Of a DNA stretch of 64,000 nt, positions 10,756-22,132 are shown one piece after another. The stretch is from Corynespora cassiicola (lineage: Eukaryota > Ascomycota > Dothideomycetes > Pleosporales > Corynesporascaceae): positions 4,836,001-4,900,000 of the forward strand of contig JAEUWY010000005.1 of assembly GCA_022059125.1 (NCBI GenBank), given 5' to 3'. Each line of letters starts with the position of its first letter. Position 1 is the stretch's first letter. The notes below the pieces were generated by a model. It saw only the letters and a list, made by a program, of their open reading frames with translations. It was not told where the DNA came from and made no database searches. Position numbers and translations under genes: made by a program.

Positions 10756-11920
10756 CTAAACCATTTCGTGTTGACCATTCTGGCCCTTCTTTACCAGCGG
10801 CATGTTCTCGAAGCCATTCTCTTCCCAAAACGGCTTTTCCTTTTTGGATCTACCCTTTTTGGTAAGCGCCGCTGTGATGCCACATGGGTCGATGAAGGTC
10901 ATCAACCAAGGTTGGTCGTCCTTCCATCCAGGGCCCTGGAGCTCCGTCTTTCCATCTTGAGCAAGATACACGTGGTAGTCCTCGGGGAGGTAACGTCTTG
11001 GGTGGCGTATGTTCCAGAGGACGGAGTTGAAGAGCATGAGCATGGCCTCAAAGACGTAAAAGTACCATTCGTATCGGATTATCGGACTGAGCGACATGGG
11101 GTCCCAGTCCGCGGGCGGATCCGTAGGGATGGACGAGGCACCAAAATGTTCGACGATGCGATAGATGGTGCGTACCAGAATGAGGGCCATGCTAGCGTAC
11201 ATGGTCCATAGCGGCCCCTGCACCTTTCTGGACTTGAGGCCTGCGCTGGTGCATTTCCGGTGGAAGATGGCTGCGATGATGCAGAATGTGGTGACGACGA
11301 CGACTTGAATGATGAGCGAAGTCTTCATGAGGATGTGGCCCAGGTCTGTCAGGTTCTCGGGAATATTTGGATTCGCAATGTAGGAGACTCCGATTCCATT
11401 CATCACCTCAACGACAAACGAGACAGCGCCGAACGTGGTCAATGTGCGGCCTGGATGCAGTGGAGAAAAATAAGGTACGTAGTAGAGGATTCTTCCGAGG
11501 ACATGGTAATTGGCAAGCTCGAGAATAGGCCTGGCACTTTGGTCAGTAGCTAAAAAGGTCGGACGCAGAGGAGAAGACGTACGGTGCAGAGTAGATCAAG
11601 ATGGTGCTGACTAGATAGACGTTCAGATGGTCGTAGTCAAACGCGCCATACTCGCGGAGAGCAAAACCGACGGTGAACAGGAGACAGCAGAAGGGATGGA
11701 GTCCTGTGACCTTGAAGGACTTGTATCGAATGCATTGCCAGAGGTGCAGTAGGCCTGAAACAGCAAAGGCAAAGGCAAAACAAGCCGGGGAGATCTTGTT
11801 CGGCGCGTAGAAGTAGAGACTTCCTTGGACTGCAGAGAATCAAACGTTAGGTGTGACGTGTGAGGTGCGCCTAAGGCGTCGACGCTATGGCTCTTTCTTA
11901 CCTGGTCTTCCGTCAGGCAT
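10756..11920 (-). CDS. RTA1-family seven-helix membrane protein
   Basis: Three exons on the minus strand: 11920-11902 (only 19 nt), 11829-11583 and 11530-10756, 346 aa. Family landmarks are a short extracellular N-terminus, about seven membrane helices, a RTIYRIVE segment, then EWYFYVFEAMLM and a WNIRHPRRYL end of the last helix, with a ~75-residue cytoplasmic tail. RTA1/RSB1 relatives in yeast are linked to 7-aminocholesterol resistance and sphingoid-base export. It is divergent from a Zn2Cys6 regulator (784 bp between start codons), so co-regulation is possible but not shown. The tiny first exon makes the exact start less certain than the rest. Confidence 0.88.
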
Positions 11921-12704
11921 AGCAGAGTGGCGAGTAGTCTGGAGTTGAGCTGTGGTATGGCAACATGGTGTTGAGCGTTGCCGGCCGGGTTTATATCCAG
12001 TGCCCGTATCTTTGGCTGCCAGTGTTGTATCCTGAAGAAGAAAATTAGAGGTATATGCTGTCTTATCCAATGACATGGCGACCTGGTTTCTAGTCTAGTC
12101 CCAGAATGGAAGAAGAGATGGCCAAGAGCCACAGCCCGCCGTTCGCCCCCAAAGCCCCGTCCTACCAAGCCCCCCATGACGAAAGTTCGCGAAGCTTGAC
12201 CTGTCCGAGTGGAGCTTCTGGGGCTGAGGGTCAAGATGCGTACAGGGGGCCTTGAGCTACCGCGACGCAGCGGCCGTCGAGTTCGACGAGTGCCGTTTGT
12301 CGGGCAGTCGAGAGATGACGGACGGTACCGCGATGATGCCGGGGCGTCCGAGCAAAGCATGGCTCTGCATGGCTCTGCATAGCATGCCATTGCTTGGGCT
12401 TCAGCTCCCCAAACGCAGCGCGCTCGCTGGTGGTGTATCTCGGATGAACAGGCTTCATCGGGCAAAAGCCCGGTTGGGAGATGCTGCCAAGCCCAGTCGC
12501 GGGCACCGCCAGGCCTCACAGCCTCGTACCATGGCCACCTTCTTTCAGCCCTGCAGATCCCCGCCAGCAGTGTCCTTTTTTAATCCCCTTCCAGGTAATA
12601 AAAATGCACATGCACCGCCAAACTTCCCAACCGCTCCCCAGACCAGTTCAGTCGCCTGCTTTTGTCCCGATTCGTCTTCCACTCCGCATATACAGCGTAC
12701 CCGC
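11921..12704. promoter_or_regulatory. Divergent promoter, RTA1 / Zn2Cys6 regulator
   Basis: Shared upstream region of the RTA1 gene and the regulator. Holds a 10-bp tandem duplication (GGCTCTGCAT twice, 12361-12380). An ORF running through it in frame with the regulator lacks an early ATG and reads as untranslated leader. Confidence 0.5.
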
Positions 12705-14556
12705 ATGTCGGCTACCGCCCCCATGGTGAACGCTCCAGCCGCCCCAGAGAAGGCCAAACGCCAATGCTGGGAGTGCCTCAAGCGGCGCCTTGTCTGCGAC
12801 CACACGCTGCCCCACTGCAAAAAGTGCCAGAAGGCCGGAAAGGAGTGTCCCGGTTACGACGAGCAGAAGCCGCTCCAGTGGGTCACGCCCGGCAAAGTCA
12901 CGTCGCGCCGGCGCCACAAGCCGTCGACTGCGAAGCCGAAGAGTGCGCTCAAGTCGCAGAGACCCCCAAATGCTCGTCATGCGGCGCAATCTCGTGACCA
13001 GCCCAGGCCTGTCGAGAAGCAGCCTCAGACCACGCCTGACAAGGACGACTCATCCGAGTCCAATGTCGAGCGGACCTTTTTCCTCAGCGATAGGGCCACT
13101 CCGCCTGGGTGGGCCAAGATGGGAGGGAAGGTGCTTGATCAAGACCCCGACGCATTCACTCGTCTGGAAAAGCTCTTTAGGTGGCTACAGATGGAAGACA
13201 TTCCTCGGTACGGACTGCTCACAGAAACCTCCGAAGTGGTGCAGGCCGTACACTACTGTGCGTCACACCCCTCCCGCTTTTAGACTTTTACTCACACCCC
13301 CCTGCTAGTCAACACCAGGATTTACCCTCAGGTCCTTCAATGTTCGGTGCTGGCGCCGAACCCTCACATAATCTTCTTTCCGCTGGGTGCTTTGCATCTT
13401 TTGCCCCCGGCCATACATCATACCATGGTCTGCTTGGCTGTAAACCATAGGCTTTGCTCGCTTCCCGCTGGCACTGACAGGCAGCTGTTAAACGACAAAT
13501 GGTCCAAAGTCTATCATCACCGTGGAGCCGCCATACGCGAGCTCAGTGCGCATATTGGGCGAGAGGCGACGCGGAACACCGACACCACCATGAGCAGTGT
13601 TTTAATGTTTATGTGCGCCGAGGTATGCCATCCCCACCCAGGGCTATTGTTATCTCACATAGCCGCTCATCATTTTCATCTTTAGCTCCAACAGTCTACT
13701 TCGGGTAATTGGCGGACACACGCAGACGGCCTGATTCAACTCATAAACATGCGGGGAGGTATGATGTCACTCTACAGAGAAAAAGTCTACCTCCAGCCTG
13801 GAATCACCATTTTCCTTCTGTAGGCTTCCATTTACATGCTCTAATGCCATCTAATCTCATCAACCATGCAGGATCATCATATTGAGCAACACCACCAGCC
13901 CGCCCCACGACCAGATACACGTATTCTCGCCTCATGATTACAACGAATCCGACATTCAGGAGATTTACGCGACCATGTTTCCATACTGCCTCTGTCCACC
14001 GAAGCTATTCTTCGACATCGTCCGCATCAACAACTTGCGCTCGCGAGCTGCCCATCTTTCGTTGCAAGAAATAGACGACTCAATGATTTACGAGGCTAAC
14101 GAGCTTCTCGTCGACATTGATTCATTTTTGCCAGAAGACTGGGCACAGCCCAATGAGTTTTATGAAGAATGGCTTATGATAGGAACCATCTATCAATCTG
14201 CCATCGCCATCTACTGCATATCTTCGCTCATGTCTCTGGGCGTGCTTTCTTTGTCGCCGAATCTCATTGCTATAAGAGCATCACATGCAAACCGTTTGTT
14301 CCTCATGCTAAGGGAGGCATTCAAAGTGGAACGCATCAGATATTTCATGATGTGGCCGCTCATTGTGGCAGGTGCTGAGGCTGCCTTCAGGGGAGAAGGC
14401 CTGCGGAGTTGGATAGAGGAGGAACTTTCAGAGTGCAGTCGATTCCAAGGGACCAGTACTCCCTTGAAAGCCCGGGCACTCTTGAGGAGATATTGGGCGA
14501 GAGAAGAAAGGGGATGGGACCAATGTTTTGATCGGACATATTGCTTTACCGTTTAG
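12705..14556 (+). CDS. Zn2Cys6 transcription factor (fungal-specific domain type)
   Basis: Four exons: 12705-13257, 13309-13622, 13686-13819 and 13872-14556, 561 aa. The zinc cluster is CX2CX6CX6CX2CX6C with Cys at 21, 24, 31, 38, 41 and 48, followed by a basic linker (VTSRRRHKP). The middle region has the family features QVLQCSVLAPN-type helices, LLNDKWSKVYHHRGAAI, MRGGMMSLYREKVYL and SNTTSPPHDQI, matching the large fungal-specific regulatory domain (DUF3468-like). Nuclear regulator; target unknown. Exon 3 must end at 13819 for the frame to continue through SNTTSPP. The closest candidate target is the divergent RTA1 gene. Confidence 0.88.
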
Positions 14557-15606
14557 ACCTGATTTCTCACGAAAACCATGATATAATATACGAAGAGTTC
14601 AATCTAACCTTTATTCCGGGCCTGTATCTCAATACAGCTTTTGAGCGGCTCTGAGACTGGGATAGCTTGACGGACATGAATGATTTGGCATTGATCGCAC
14701 GGCGATTACTGATTGTAGAATTTGCAACTCTAGAAGCGGATCACGTAATGTGTACTGAAAAGTGCAACTCTTTTCATCGGTAAATTCCTTTTGCAGCAAC
14801 CTTTCTGGGACAAACAAATCTCATCTGAATTATTTGATGATCAAAACTACTTCTAGTATGCGGATGATCCTTTTGATCTATTGATATATGAAATGCAAGG
14901 TACACGAGGTTTCTTTGGGCACCACTTGATAATAAACACGCAGAGGTTCTGACACGCAACAATACTACTGCATGCTCTCATACCCCAAAACAGGAATAAA
15001 GTCATCATTCCCGTGATATCAACCAAGTCGTCTGATTTATATAGCTAGAGCGGTCAACTATAGGTGTTTGAACGAATTGTATCATTAAAAGGGCACTGTT
15101 CAGGCCACTCACGCCTTCTCAAACCACCTAACTACACTTGTTATTTAGCGACTTACGTAAACAACGCTCGATTTGCGGCATAAAAAGTAGAGGTTTGCAT
15201 ATTTAGTTTAATTATTTGTCGATTTTATCCACTAGATAACGAGTTGTTGTATTGACGAAGAGGAATTGCGGATGTGGAGGATGAAGGGGATGCGGGGCAA
15301 GAGTGGGGCATATCCAGCACTGATTTCTACAACAGGCATGAACCCGCAGCTTCAAAGGTCTTAAATTCCAGTGACTAGCCATATATCTACTGGCGGCTAT
15401 TCGGCACTTCATTTGTATGTATTCTGAGCCAACCCCAAAGCGCAACCCTCTGCATATTATAATCCTTCGCCGATCCCCCGCATTTGCTGCTACTGACCAA
15501 AGACCACCCGATGAGAGTTTAAGGGCATCGCTGTAAGACTTACCATCACACTAAAAACGGATACGGTGTTCTCTTTCTCCAAATCGTCCCTCTTGCAATC
15601 CTTACT
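14557..15606. other. Intergenic, AT-leaning
   Basis: 1.05 kb between the regulator and the TauD-type dioxygenase. No ORF with family features on either strand. Confidence 0.6.
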
Positions 15607-16781
15607 ATGACGGGTGATACAGGTGTGAATGGGCTTGCAAATGGCGGGTCGACTGGAACGATTCCGAATGCTTGTTCATCATGCCCAACACCACTAGAGT
15701 ACTCGGGGTCTCTCAACCACTTGCCATACTTTGAAGTCACACCAATCATTGGGCGCGAGTATCCGACAGTCAAAGTCACCGACATTCTCAAAGCCCCCGA
15801 TTCGGAACAGCAAATCCGCGACTTTGCGGTGATTATCTCGGAGCGCGGCGTCGTTTTCTTCCGGGAACAGGATGATCTGACAGTCGCGGATCAAAAAAAG
15901 TTCTGCGATTTGGTGGGGAAGCTCAGCGGTCGACCAAAGGATCATGGTCTGCACGTGCATCCAATCTTTCCAGACCCAGGAAACCTGGCATTACCAGACG
16001 GCACCAAGGATGAGCATATTTACGTCATCAATGCTGAGGCACAGAAGAAAATGTACAAGACAATGGCAAAGCGTGTTACGAATGAACCAAAAGACTTGTC
16101 TCGAGAATGGCATAGCGACTCGACATTCGAAAACGCTCCCTCAGATTTCAGCTTTTTAAAGATGGAAGAGACGCCACCTCATGGCGGCGACACACTGTGG
16201 TGTTCTGGCTATGAGATATACGATCGCATGTCCCCATCGTTCCGATCCTATTTGGAGTCTCTGACTGCCACCTGTGCTCAGCCGGTATTCAAGTCCGCCG
16301 CTGAGGCGGGGAATTACAATGTCATGTCCCCGCGAGGATCACCTCTGAACGTGGGAGATGACTTCGCTCCATCACATCCCGTGGTGCGGACAAACCGGGT
16401 CACGGGGTGGAAGGCCATATTTGCAGGCGTAGGACTGCATGTCACAAAGATCAATGAGGTTTATACGTTTGAGGACCAGATGATTCGAGAGTACGTCATG
16501 CGGTTGATCACTAGAAACCACGATTGTATTGCGAGGATGAAGTGGACAAAGAATGCAGCCGCTATATGGAACAACAGCTGTGTCTGGCATGCTGCTACAG
16601 TACGTACTTCCAAGTCCTCATGAAATTTGATTCGAATGGCATTGCTTACCTTGAGTAGCCAGATACGCACTTAGTTAGTGGAAACCGTGTCGGCGTAAGG
16701 GCTTCCAGTATCGGGGAAGTTCCATATTTGGATCCCAAATCTAAATCTCGACGTGAAGCATTGAACATACCATTAGTGTAA
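15607..16781 (+). CDS. TauD/TfdA-family Fe(II)/2-oxoglutarate dioxygenase
   Basis: Two exons, 15607-16599 and 16659-16781, 371 aa. The iron-binding triad is visible: H169 and D171 in EWHSDSTFE, and the distal H328 in CVWHAATPD, split from its neighbours by the intron. A downstream arginine in GNRVGVRAS would bind 2-oxoglutarate. The C-terminus (GEVPYLDPKSKSRREAL) is characteristic of fungal sulfonate/taurine-type dioxygenases. These release sulfite from alkylsulfonates or hydroxylate related small acids; substrate is not determinable here. Cytosolic; no signal peptide. Stands alone, with 1 kb or more on both sides. Confidence 0.88.
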
Positions 16782-17988
16782 TGAAAGAGTTGGGCCAAGA
16801 GTTGGGCCAAGTCTTGTCACCCTGAACAGGTGTAGTCGGTGAAAGTATTTCGTAGGCACGTTGGTTTAGGAAGGCGGTGAAAGGCAAATCTATAATTGTT
16901 CTTCCTACTTGTGGTAAAACCATGACTAGCAAGATGACGTACAGTTTCCCTGAGATTTCTCATTACTTTCAATCCATACCTCTCGACGTGCTTGTTGAAA
17001 AGGGCTATTCATTCGTTAAATACGGATAGCCCAAGCCTAAACACTTGATATCTGCAGATTCCACGCAGCACATGTCTGGCTAGCGATAAGCGCAAAATTA
17101 GTCATTATTGTATTATTCTTGTGTTCATATACATGATACATACATTCAGGCCGTATTGAAAGAGTAAGAAAAAGCTATCAAGGATAAGATTGATCCCTGT
17201 TGACATGATGGACAGAGAGCAGCAGAATATCTAATAAATTTAGTAACAACTACAAGAGGACTCCAGGGAGGGTCCCTGGTCCATTCCGATGGTTTGATTT
17301 CAAACTGTCAAATGCATGTAATGTCTTCAGACAAGCCAGGTGCACCTGACTAGTGGATCGATGTCGGCCATAAACCCAACCAGGCTCTCGGGAACTGGAG
17401 GCAGACCTAGAACAACACTGACAGACGTGCGGCATGACCTAGCCTAGCTTACCAGAGTAGCTCAGCAAGTGCCATTATGATGCCATGTACCCCTCGCGCC
17501 GACTCCAATAGTTGGTTTCACGATGTCGCAAGTGGAAGCGCCAGATACGACCGCGGTTGAGAGCAGCGGAATAAGCGCAAAAGTCTAGGGGAGACTGAGA
17601 ATCCATACAACATGCTAAATGCGGCATTCGAATTCGTTGAATCCACTCTAATAGACATCTAAAGAAGCATTACTATGCGCAGTAAGGAGCGATATCCAGC
17701 TGGTACACGCGTTGGTGACTGGAGGGTATAAGCCGAGACCAAAACTCCAGCGTCATTCAACCTATCATCCCATGATTGCGCCCAAACATAAAGGAACATT
17801 CCCAAACCATCGTCTACTACGTTCCCTCATAGGCCCCTATAGGGCAATACCCACTCCTCTATTGGCTGTTGGGCAATGTGACCAAACTTGGATATCTCGA
17901 GGCCCTTGCTCGATCGAATCACATGCTCTCTGGGGTAGCGCCCAGCCCCGCAAAGTCTAAACCCGAGTTTCAATGAGAGCTTGGCATC
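16782..17988. other. Intergenic, with a 12-bp tandem duplication
   Basis: 1.2 kb between the TauD-type gene and the 3' end of the GT32 gene. Just after the TauD stop a 12-bp unit GAGTTGGGCCAA is directly duplicated (16787-16810). No gene seen. Confidence 0.55.
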
Positions 17989-19219
17989 TCAAGGTTTCTG
18001 CGGAGGCTTACTTGCAAGGCGCTTTTCTTGCTCTTCCTTTGGAAGGGTGTCCCACTCAGCAACATTCTTGTCCTAGTCAAAGTCAGCACGAGACTTCGAA
18101 GATGAATGCAGAGGCAATGGGAAAGTGACTCACCCACTCAGCGACACAGTCAGGTTTCCAATTGCATTTTTCAACTTCACCGTACATGGGGTGGTTGCGG
18201 CGGGGGTGGAGAGTGGGCCATCCAGAAGCATGGTAGTGGTGTTTGACAAGGGCACCCCGCGAATCGTGATTGCCCGAGTCGGAGTGGCCCTGGCCCGCAG
18301 CGAAAGCTTCCACGTTGAGAACAAGGATGCCATTGACAAGCCTCGACTCGGCCAGGTTGTGGAAAAGATCCCATGTAACGGGCTTCCCATGGTTCTGGGC
18401 CGTCATTTGTTCGAGAACAGCGTCAGTGAAGGCCGAGGGGCCGGTACCACTGATGACCTCGTTGAAGTCCAGCTCAAGTTGGGGAATGGCAACCCCTTTT
18501 TGCCTAGAGAGTTCATGGAGCCACTCCTGGATGTTCTCAATGAGCCTCATCATGACGGGGAGACGTGGCTTAGCGGCAAAGGTCCACTGGCAAAAGGACT
18601 TGCACTTGGAGCCCAGGACAGGGTGAGAAGCAAAGGCAGGCTCATCAATCTCGACGCCAATGATCATATCGACCTGGTGCTCGTCGTAGCGCTCGGGGAT
18701 GAAGCGATCAATGGGGCGCAGGCACTCGACGTCAATGTCGGCATAGACGCCGCCCTCGGCATACATGACCAGATAGCGGAGGAGGTCAGCCTTGATGATG
18801 GTGATGTTCAGCTGGTGGTACAGGTCGACTATGTCTGGGCGATTGAAGCCGTGGACGCCGTAATGCCACTCGACATACTGATTGGCATTGTCGTCGGTCA
18901 GGACTTCGTAGCGGTAGCTCGGGTTCTTTGCGGGCCAGGTCTTTGCAGCGTCCGAGTCGCGCTGTTCAAAGGCAAGCGGGCCCGTCTTCCACGTCTGCCA
19001 TATCTTTCTGGGGATGACGGTGCTCGGGTGGTGGAGCGGCTTCTGGTACTTGAGCTCCCGCTTGTACTTGTGAGCAGCACGCAGGGGCGCCGTCACCGAG
19101 TGCGAGTTGGCCAGGACCAGGAAGACGACGACGAGCAGGAGGTAGGCGGGCAGGACCCTACGAACCTGGGTGGTGAACCTGCTGCGGAAGTGGGAGGCAA
19201 TTGGGGAGTGGGCGGGCAT
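17989..19219 (-). CDS. OCH1-like glycosyltransferase (GT32, DXD)
   Basis: Two exons on the minus strand, 19219-18134 and 18072-17989 across a 61-bp intron, 389 aa. A short cytoplasmic basic N-terminus and one membrane anchor (about residues 23-38) make it a type II Golgi protein. The catalytic region has IPRKIWQTWKTG near residues 69-80 and the DXD sugar-nucleotide site GGVYADIDVE (D161, D163), both diagnostic of the Gly_transf_sug/OCH1 family that starts outer mannan chains on N-glycans. The start is set at the MPAHSPIASHF methionine; one 18 residues upstream is also in frame. It is divergent from the acyltransferase gene, which suggests a joint glycan task. Confidence 0.9.
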
Positions 19220-19991
19220 GTTTGTGGTGAGATGGAGCCTGAGGGGAGTGGGCCTGGCCGAGCGAGGGCGCATGCTGAGGTAGGTATGGATGAGATAGCT
19301 CCAGGGCGGCGCTGGCTGCTGGGCGTGGACGGAGCAATTACATCAAGGGGCCCGCGGGGGCACGGGCCCGTCCGCCTGCAGCGCGCGCGGTGCATGGGAT
19401 GCATGGGGCGAAGTGATTTGCAGTCGACAGAGTTATTGAGCGGGCGCATGTGCAGTGGTGGGTGACTGGGTGTCGGCAGTATGGGCGAAGAGGGACAAGT
19501 CAAGCCCGCCAAGCGAATGCTTAAATGGCCCGCTCCTCCATCTGGTCCCCTTTCGGATCGCCGCCGACGACGCCAACACGACACCTGCAGCTCTCGCCCA
19601 TGGCGGGCCAGGGACCGCCCTATCACGCTCCCGCCCTGGCCCGCCAGCTCACATGTTACTCGAAACGGCCGCGCCGACGCCCAACCCCGTGTTTGTCGAT
19701 CGCTGCTTGTCCCCGCCGCTGCAGCCCCCCTGCTATCCACAGTCCCTACAGCTCCTACAGCTCCTACAGCCTCTCCAGGCCATCCGGTCCCTACACCTGC
19801 ATGCGTGACAGCCTCCAGCCAATGTCAGACGGCATTGCTCGCGACTCCCCTGATGCCGAGCTATTGATTGCTAAACAAGCCTGCGCCGGCCTGGCTTCAA
19901 CTAGCCTGTCCATCTTTCAAGCACCCCAACGTCGACCTGTGCCTCGCTCACTTCACCGTCTCCTCATCATTCCTGCACTCTGTGCCCCATC
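19220..19991. promoter_or_regulatory. Divergent promoter, GT32 / acyltransferase
   Basis: 772 bp between the two start codons, pyrimidine-rich on the plus strand near the acyltransferase start, with a 9-bp repeat AGCTCCTAC around 19749-19767. No ORF with family features. Confidence 0.55.
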
Positions 19992-21464
19992 ATGCCTGCC
20001 AAATTCGAAGGTCCCTTGGATCAAGTCACCCTCGACGAGCCCGCCTTGAAGAGCGCAGCCTGGAGGCCGGTGCGTGCTTCAAGGTGGAGCTTCGATCTTG
20101 TCCGCCCCGAGTTCCTGTCCCTGCGGCCTGCCAGCCCAAAGAAGCCCGTTAGGCCAACGGCCTGGCTGGATGGCCTAAGAGGATTTGCCGCCTTCATCGT
20201 CTACCTGCACCACAACCAGCTGTGGGCCCATGGTCCTAAAGGCAATGCTGTCTTCGAAAACGGCTTCGGCTTCGAGGGCAAGCACTACTTTGCTGCCCTC
20301 CCCTTTGTGCGCCACTTCTTCTCGGGCGGCCATTTTGCCGTCGCCATCTTCTTCGTCATCTCTGGCTATGTCCTCTCGGTGAAACCCCTGGGCTTGGTGC
20401 AAAAGGGTCACCTCCAGAGCACTGCCGACAGCATTGGCTCTGCCCTCTTCCGCCGCTGGCTGCGCCTCTACATTCCTGTCATTGCAGTGTCTCTTGTCTG
20501 GCTCCTGCAGAGACATTGGGTCAAGATCTGGATCGATTTTGGCGAGCTCCAGCCTACCCTGCGCGACGACTTGAAGACGTGGTACTACACCTTCAAGAAC
20601 TACAGCTTCGTCTTTTTGACTGGAAACCTATTTGAATTCACCGAGCATTACCACCCACACTCGTGGTCTATTCCATACGAATTCAAGGGCTCCATCATCA
20701 TTTACACTACCGTCTCCGCCTTGACGAGATGTACCAAGAACGCTCGGTTGTTGTGTGAAGCAGCCTTGGTCGTCTACTTCCTCTACATCGTCGATGGCTG
20801 GTACGGCGCGCTCTTCATGTCTGGCATGCTGCTCTGCGACCTCGACATGCTTGCTCTCGACAACAAACTACCACGCTTCCTTACCAGGCTAGAGGCCTTC
20901 AAGGAGCTCATCTTCTTCCACCTGTTCATCATAGCCATGTATCTGGGCGGAGTACCCTCCTGCGAGTCTCTCGAATACACGGCCCTCTTGTCCAAAACCT
21001 CTGGCTGGGTTTGGCTTTCATACTTACGGCCACAGGCAGTCTTCGACCCCAAGTGGTTTTATTTGTTCTGGGCCGCCTTTCTGTTCGTGGCATCCATCCC
21101 GCGCTTGCCTTGGCTCAAGCAGTTCTTCGAGATGCGCTTCTGCCAGTATCTTGCTCGCATCTCCTTTGCTCTATACTTGGTTCACGGACCCGTCATCTGG
21201 ACAGTGGCCGATCGACTCAACGCCGCAGTAGGCTTGACGAGAGATCCCCACAAGGAGCATATTCCTCAATGGATCGACATTTTCCCTCTTTCCAAAAAAG
21301 GGCCGATGGGGTTCGAGTTGGCTTTCTGGGCTCCGCAACTCATCATCCTTCCCGTCACGCTCTACGCTGCGGAAATTGTGACAAAGCTATTTGATGAGCC
21401 GAGCGTCAAGATCTCAAACTGGCTCTACAGGAAGACTGTGCAGCAGCCACAATCGCGAAAATAG
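19992..21464 (+). CDS. Acyltransferase-3 family membrane protein
   Basis: Single exon, 490 aa. The start of the acyltransferase domain is TAWLDGLRGFAAFIVYLHH (about residue 55), with the conserved Arg in DGLRG and the candidate catalytic His in YLHHNQ. It continues with FFVISGYVLS, RRWLRLYIPV and the HSWSIPYEFKGS block, and about ten membrane helices. The C-terminus has SFALYLVHGPV, as in this family. Members O-acetylate sugars or other small molecules in membranes, including surface polysaccharides. Placement between a GT32 and a GT8 enzyme supports glycan acetylation, as an inference. No introns. Confidence 0.88.
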   Translation: MPAKFEGPLDQVTLDEPALKSAAWRPVRASRWSFDLVRPEFLSLRPASPKKPVRPTAWLDGLRGFAAFIVYLHHNQLWAHGPKGNAVFENGFGFEGKHYFAALPFVRHFFSGGHFAVAIFFVISGYVLSVKPLGLVQKGHLQSTADSIGSALFRRWLRLYIPVIAVSLVWLLQRHWVKIWIDFGELQPTLRDDLKTWYYTFKNYSFVFLTGNLFEFTEHYHPHSWSIPYEFKGSIIIYTTVSALTRCTKNARLLCEAALVVYFLYIVDGWYGALFMSGMLLCDLDMLALDNKLPRFLTRLEAFKELIFFHLFIIAMYLGGVPSCESLEYTALLSKTSGWVWLSYLRPQAVFDPKWFYLFWAAFLFVASIPRLPWLKQFFEMRFCQYLARISFALYLVHGPVIWTVADRLNAAVGLTRDPHKEHIPQWIDIFPLSKKGPMGFELAFWAPQLIILPVTLYAAEIVTKLFDEPSVKISNWLYRKTVQQPQSRK

Positions 21465-22132
21465 CATCCCATAGACTGTCGGATCTCTGACGCTACCAAT
21501 GACATGCCCTGTATAATCGTCGTGAACATAATCTAGACCCGAATGTCACTGTACCCGACGTGCTCGCGTGCTTTTTTCGGCTTCACATGAAGCTTCACAT
21601 GTACCTCGGACTATTGCGAATAGCTCCAACCCAAAGTTTGGCCTGCTTGGGATGACGTCTGGACGGCAGGATTGTTGAGCATCCCGAAACGGCGCCGTCT
21701 CCGGCGCTATCTTCCCCACGGGGCCAGGTGCTCGGCGGGGCACCCGGACCCCTGCGTTACTGGCGCTCATCCCTCCCTTCTTTACACTGCCCCAAAATTG
21801 CGGCCCATGTCTGCTGCCACTCAAGATGTGGCCTGCCACGCCTCCCTCGTACGCGCCGACGACATGGAGCCCGACATTCAACATCACTAGGCCTCGCTCG
21901 TTTCCATATAGACCTCCTGGTCGCTGCCTCCCGCTGCCCACGACAGAGCCTCGGCACGGAGCAGTGCAAGAAAACGTCAGATCGAACGATCGGATGAGGA
22001 TCGACTGCATGCCGCGCTGAGAGCTTATCGCTCTGCGCTCCTGCAGCTATTCGGAGCTTGTATCTCCCGCCCAACCCCCTCATTTTACTTATACGCGCCG
22101 CCGGGCAGTCCTGCACTTGCCGTATCACAAAC
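21465..22132. other. Intergenic
   Basis: 668 bp between the tandem acyltransferase and GT8-like genes; presumed promoter of the latter. No gene seen. Confidence 0.55.

Noticed and set aside
18125..19465. 446-codon plus-strand ORF opposite the GT32 gene
   Set aside because: It is the antisense of an exon with clear DXD and anchor motifs; its own translation has no family features. GC-rich third positions explain its length.
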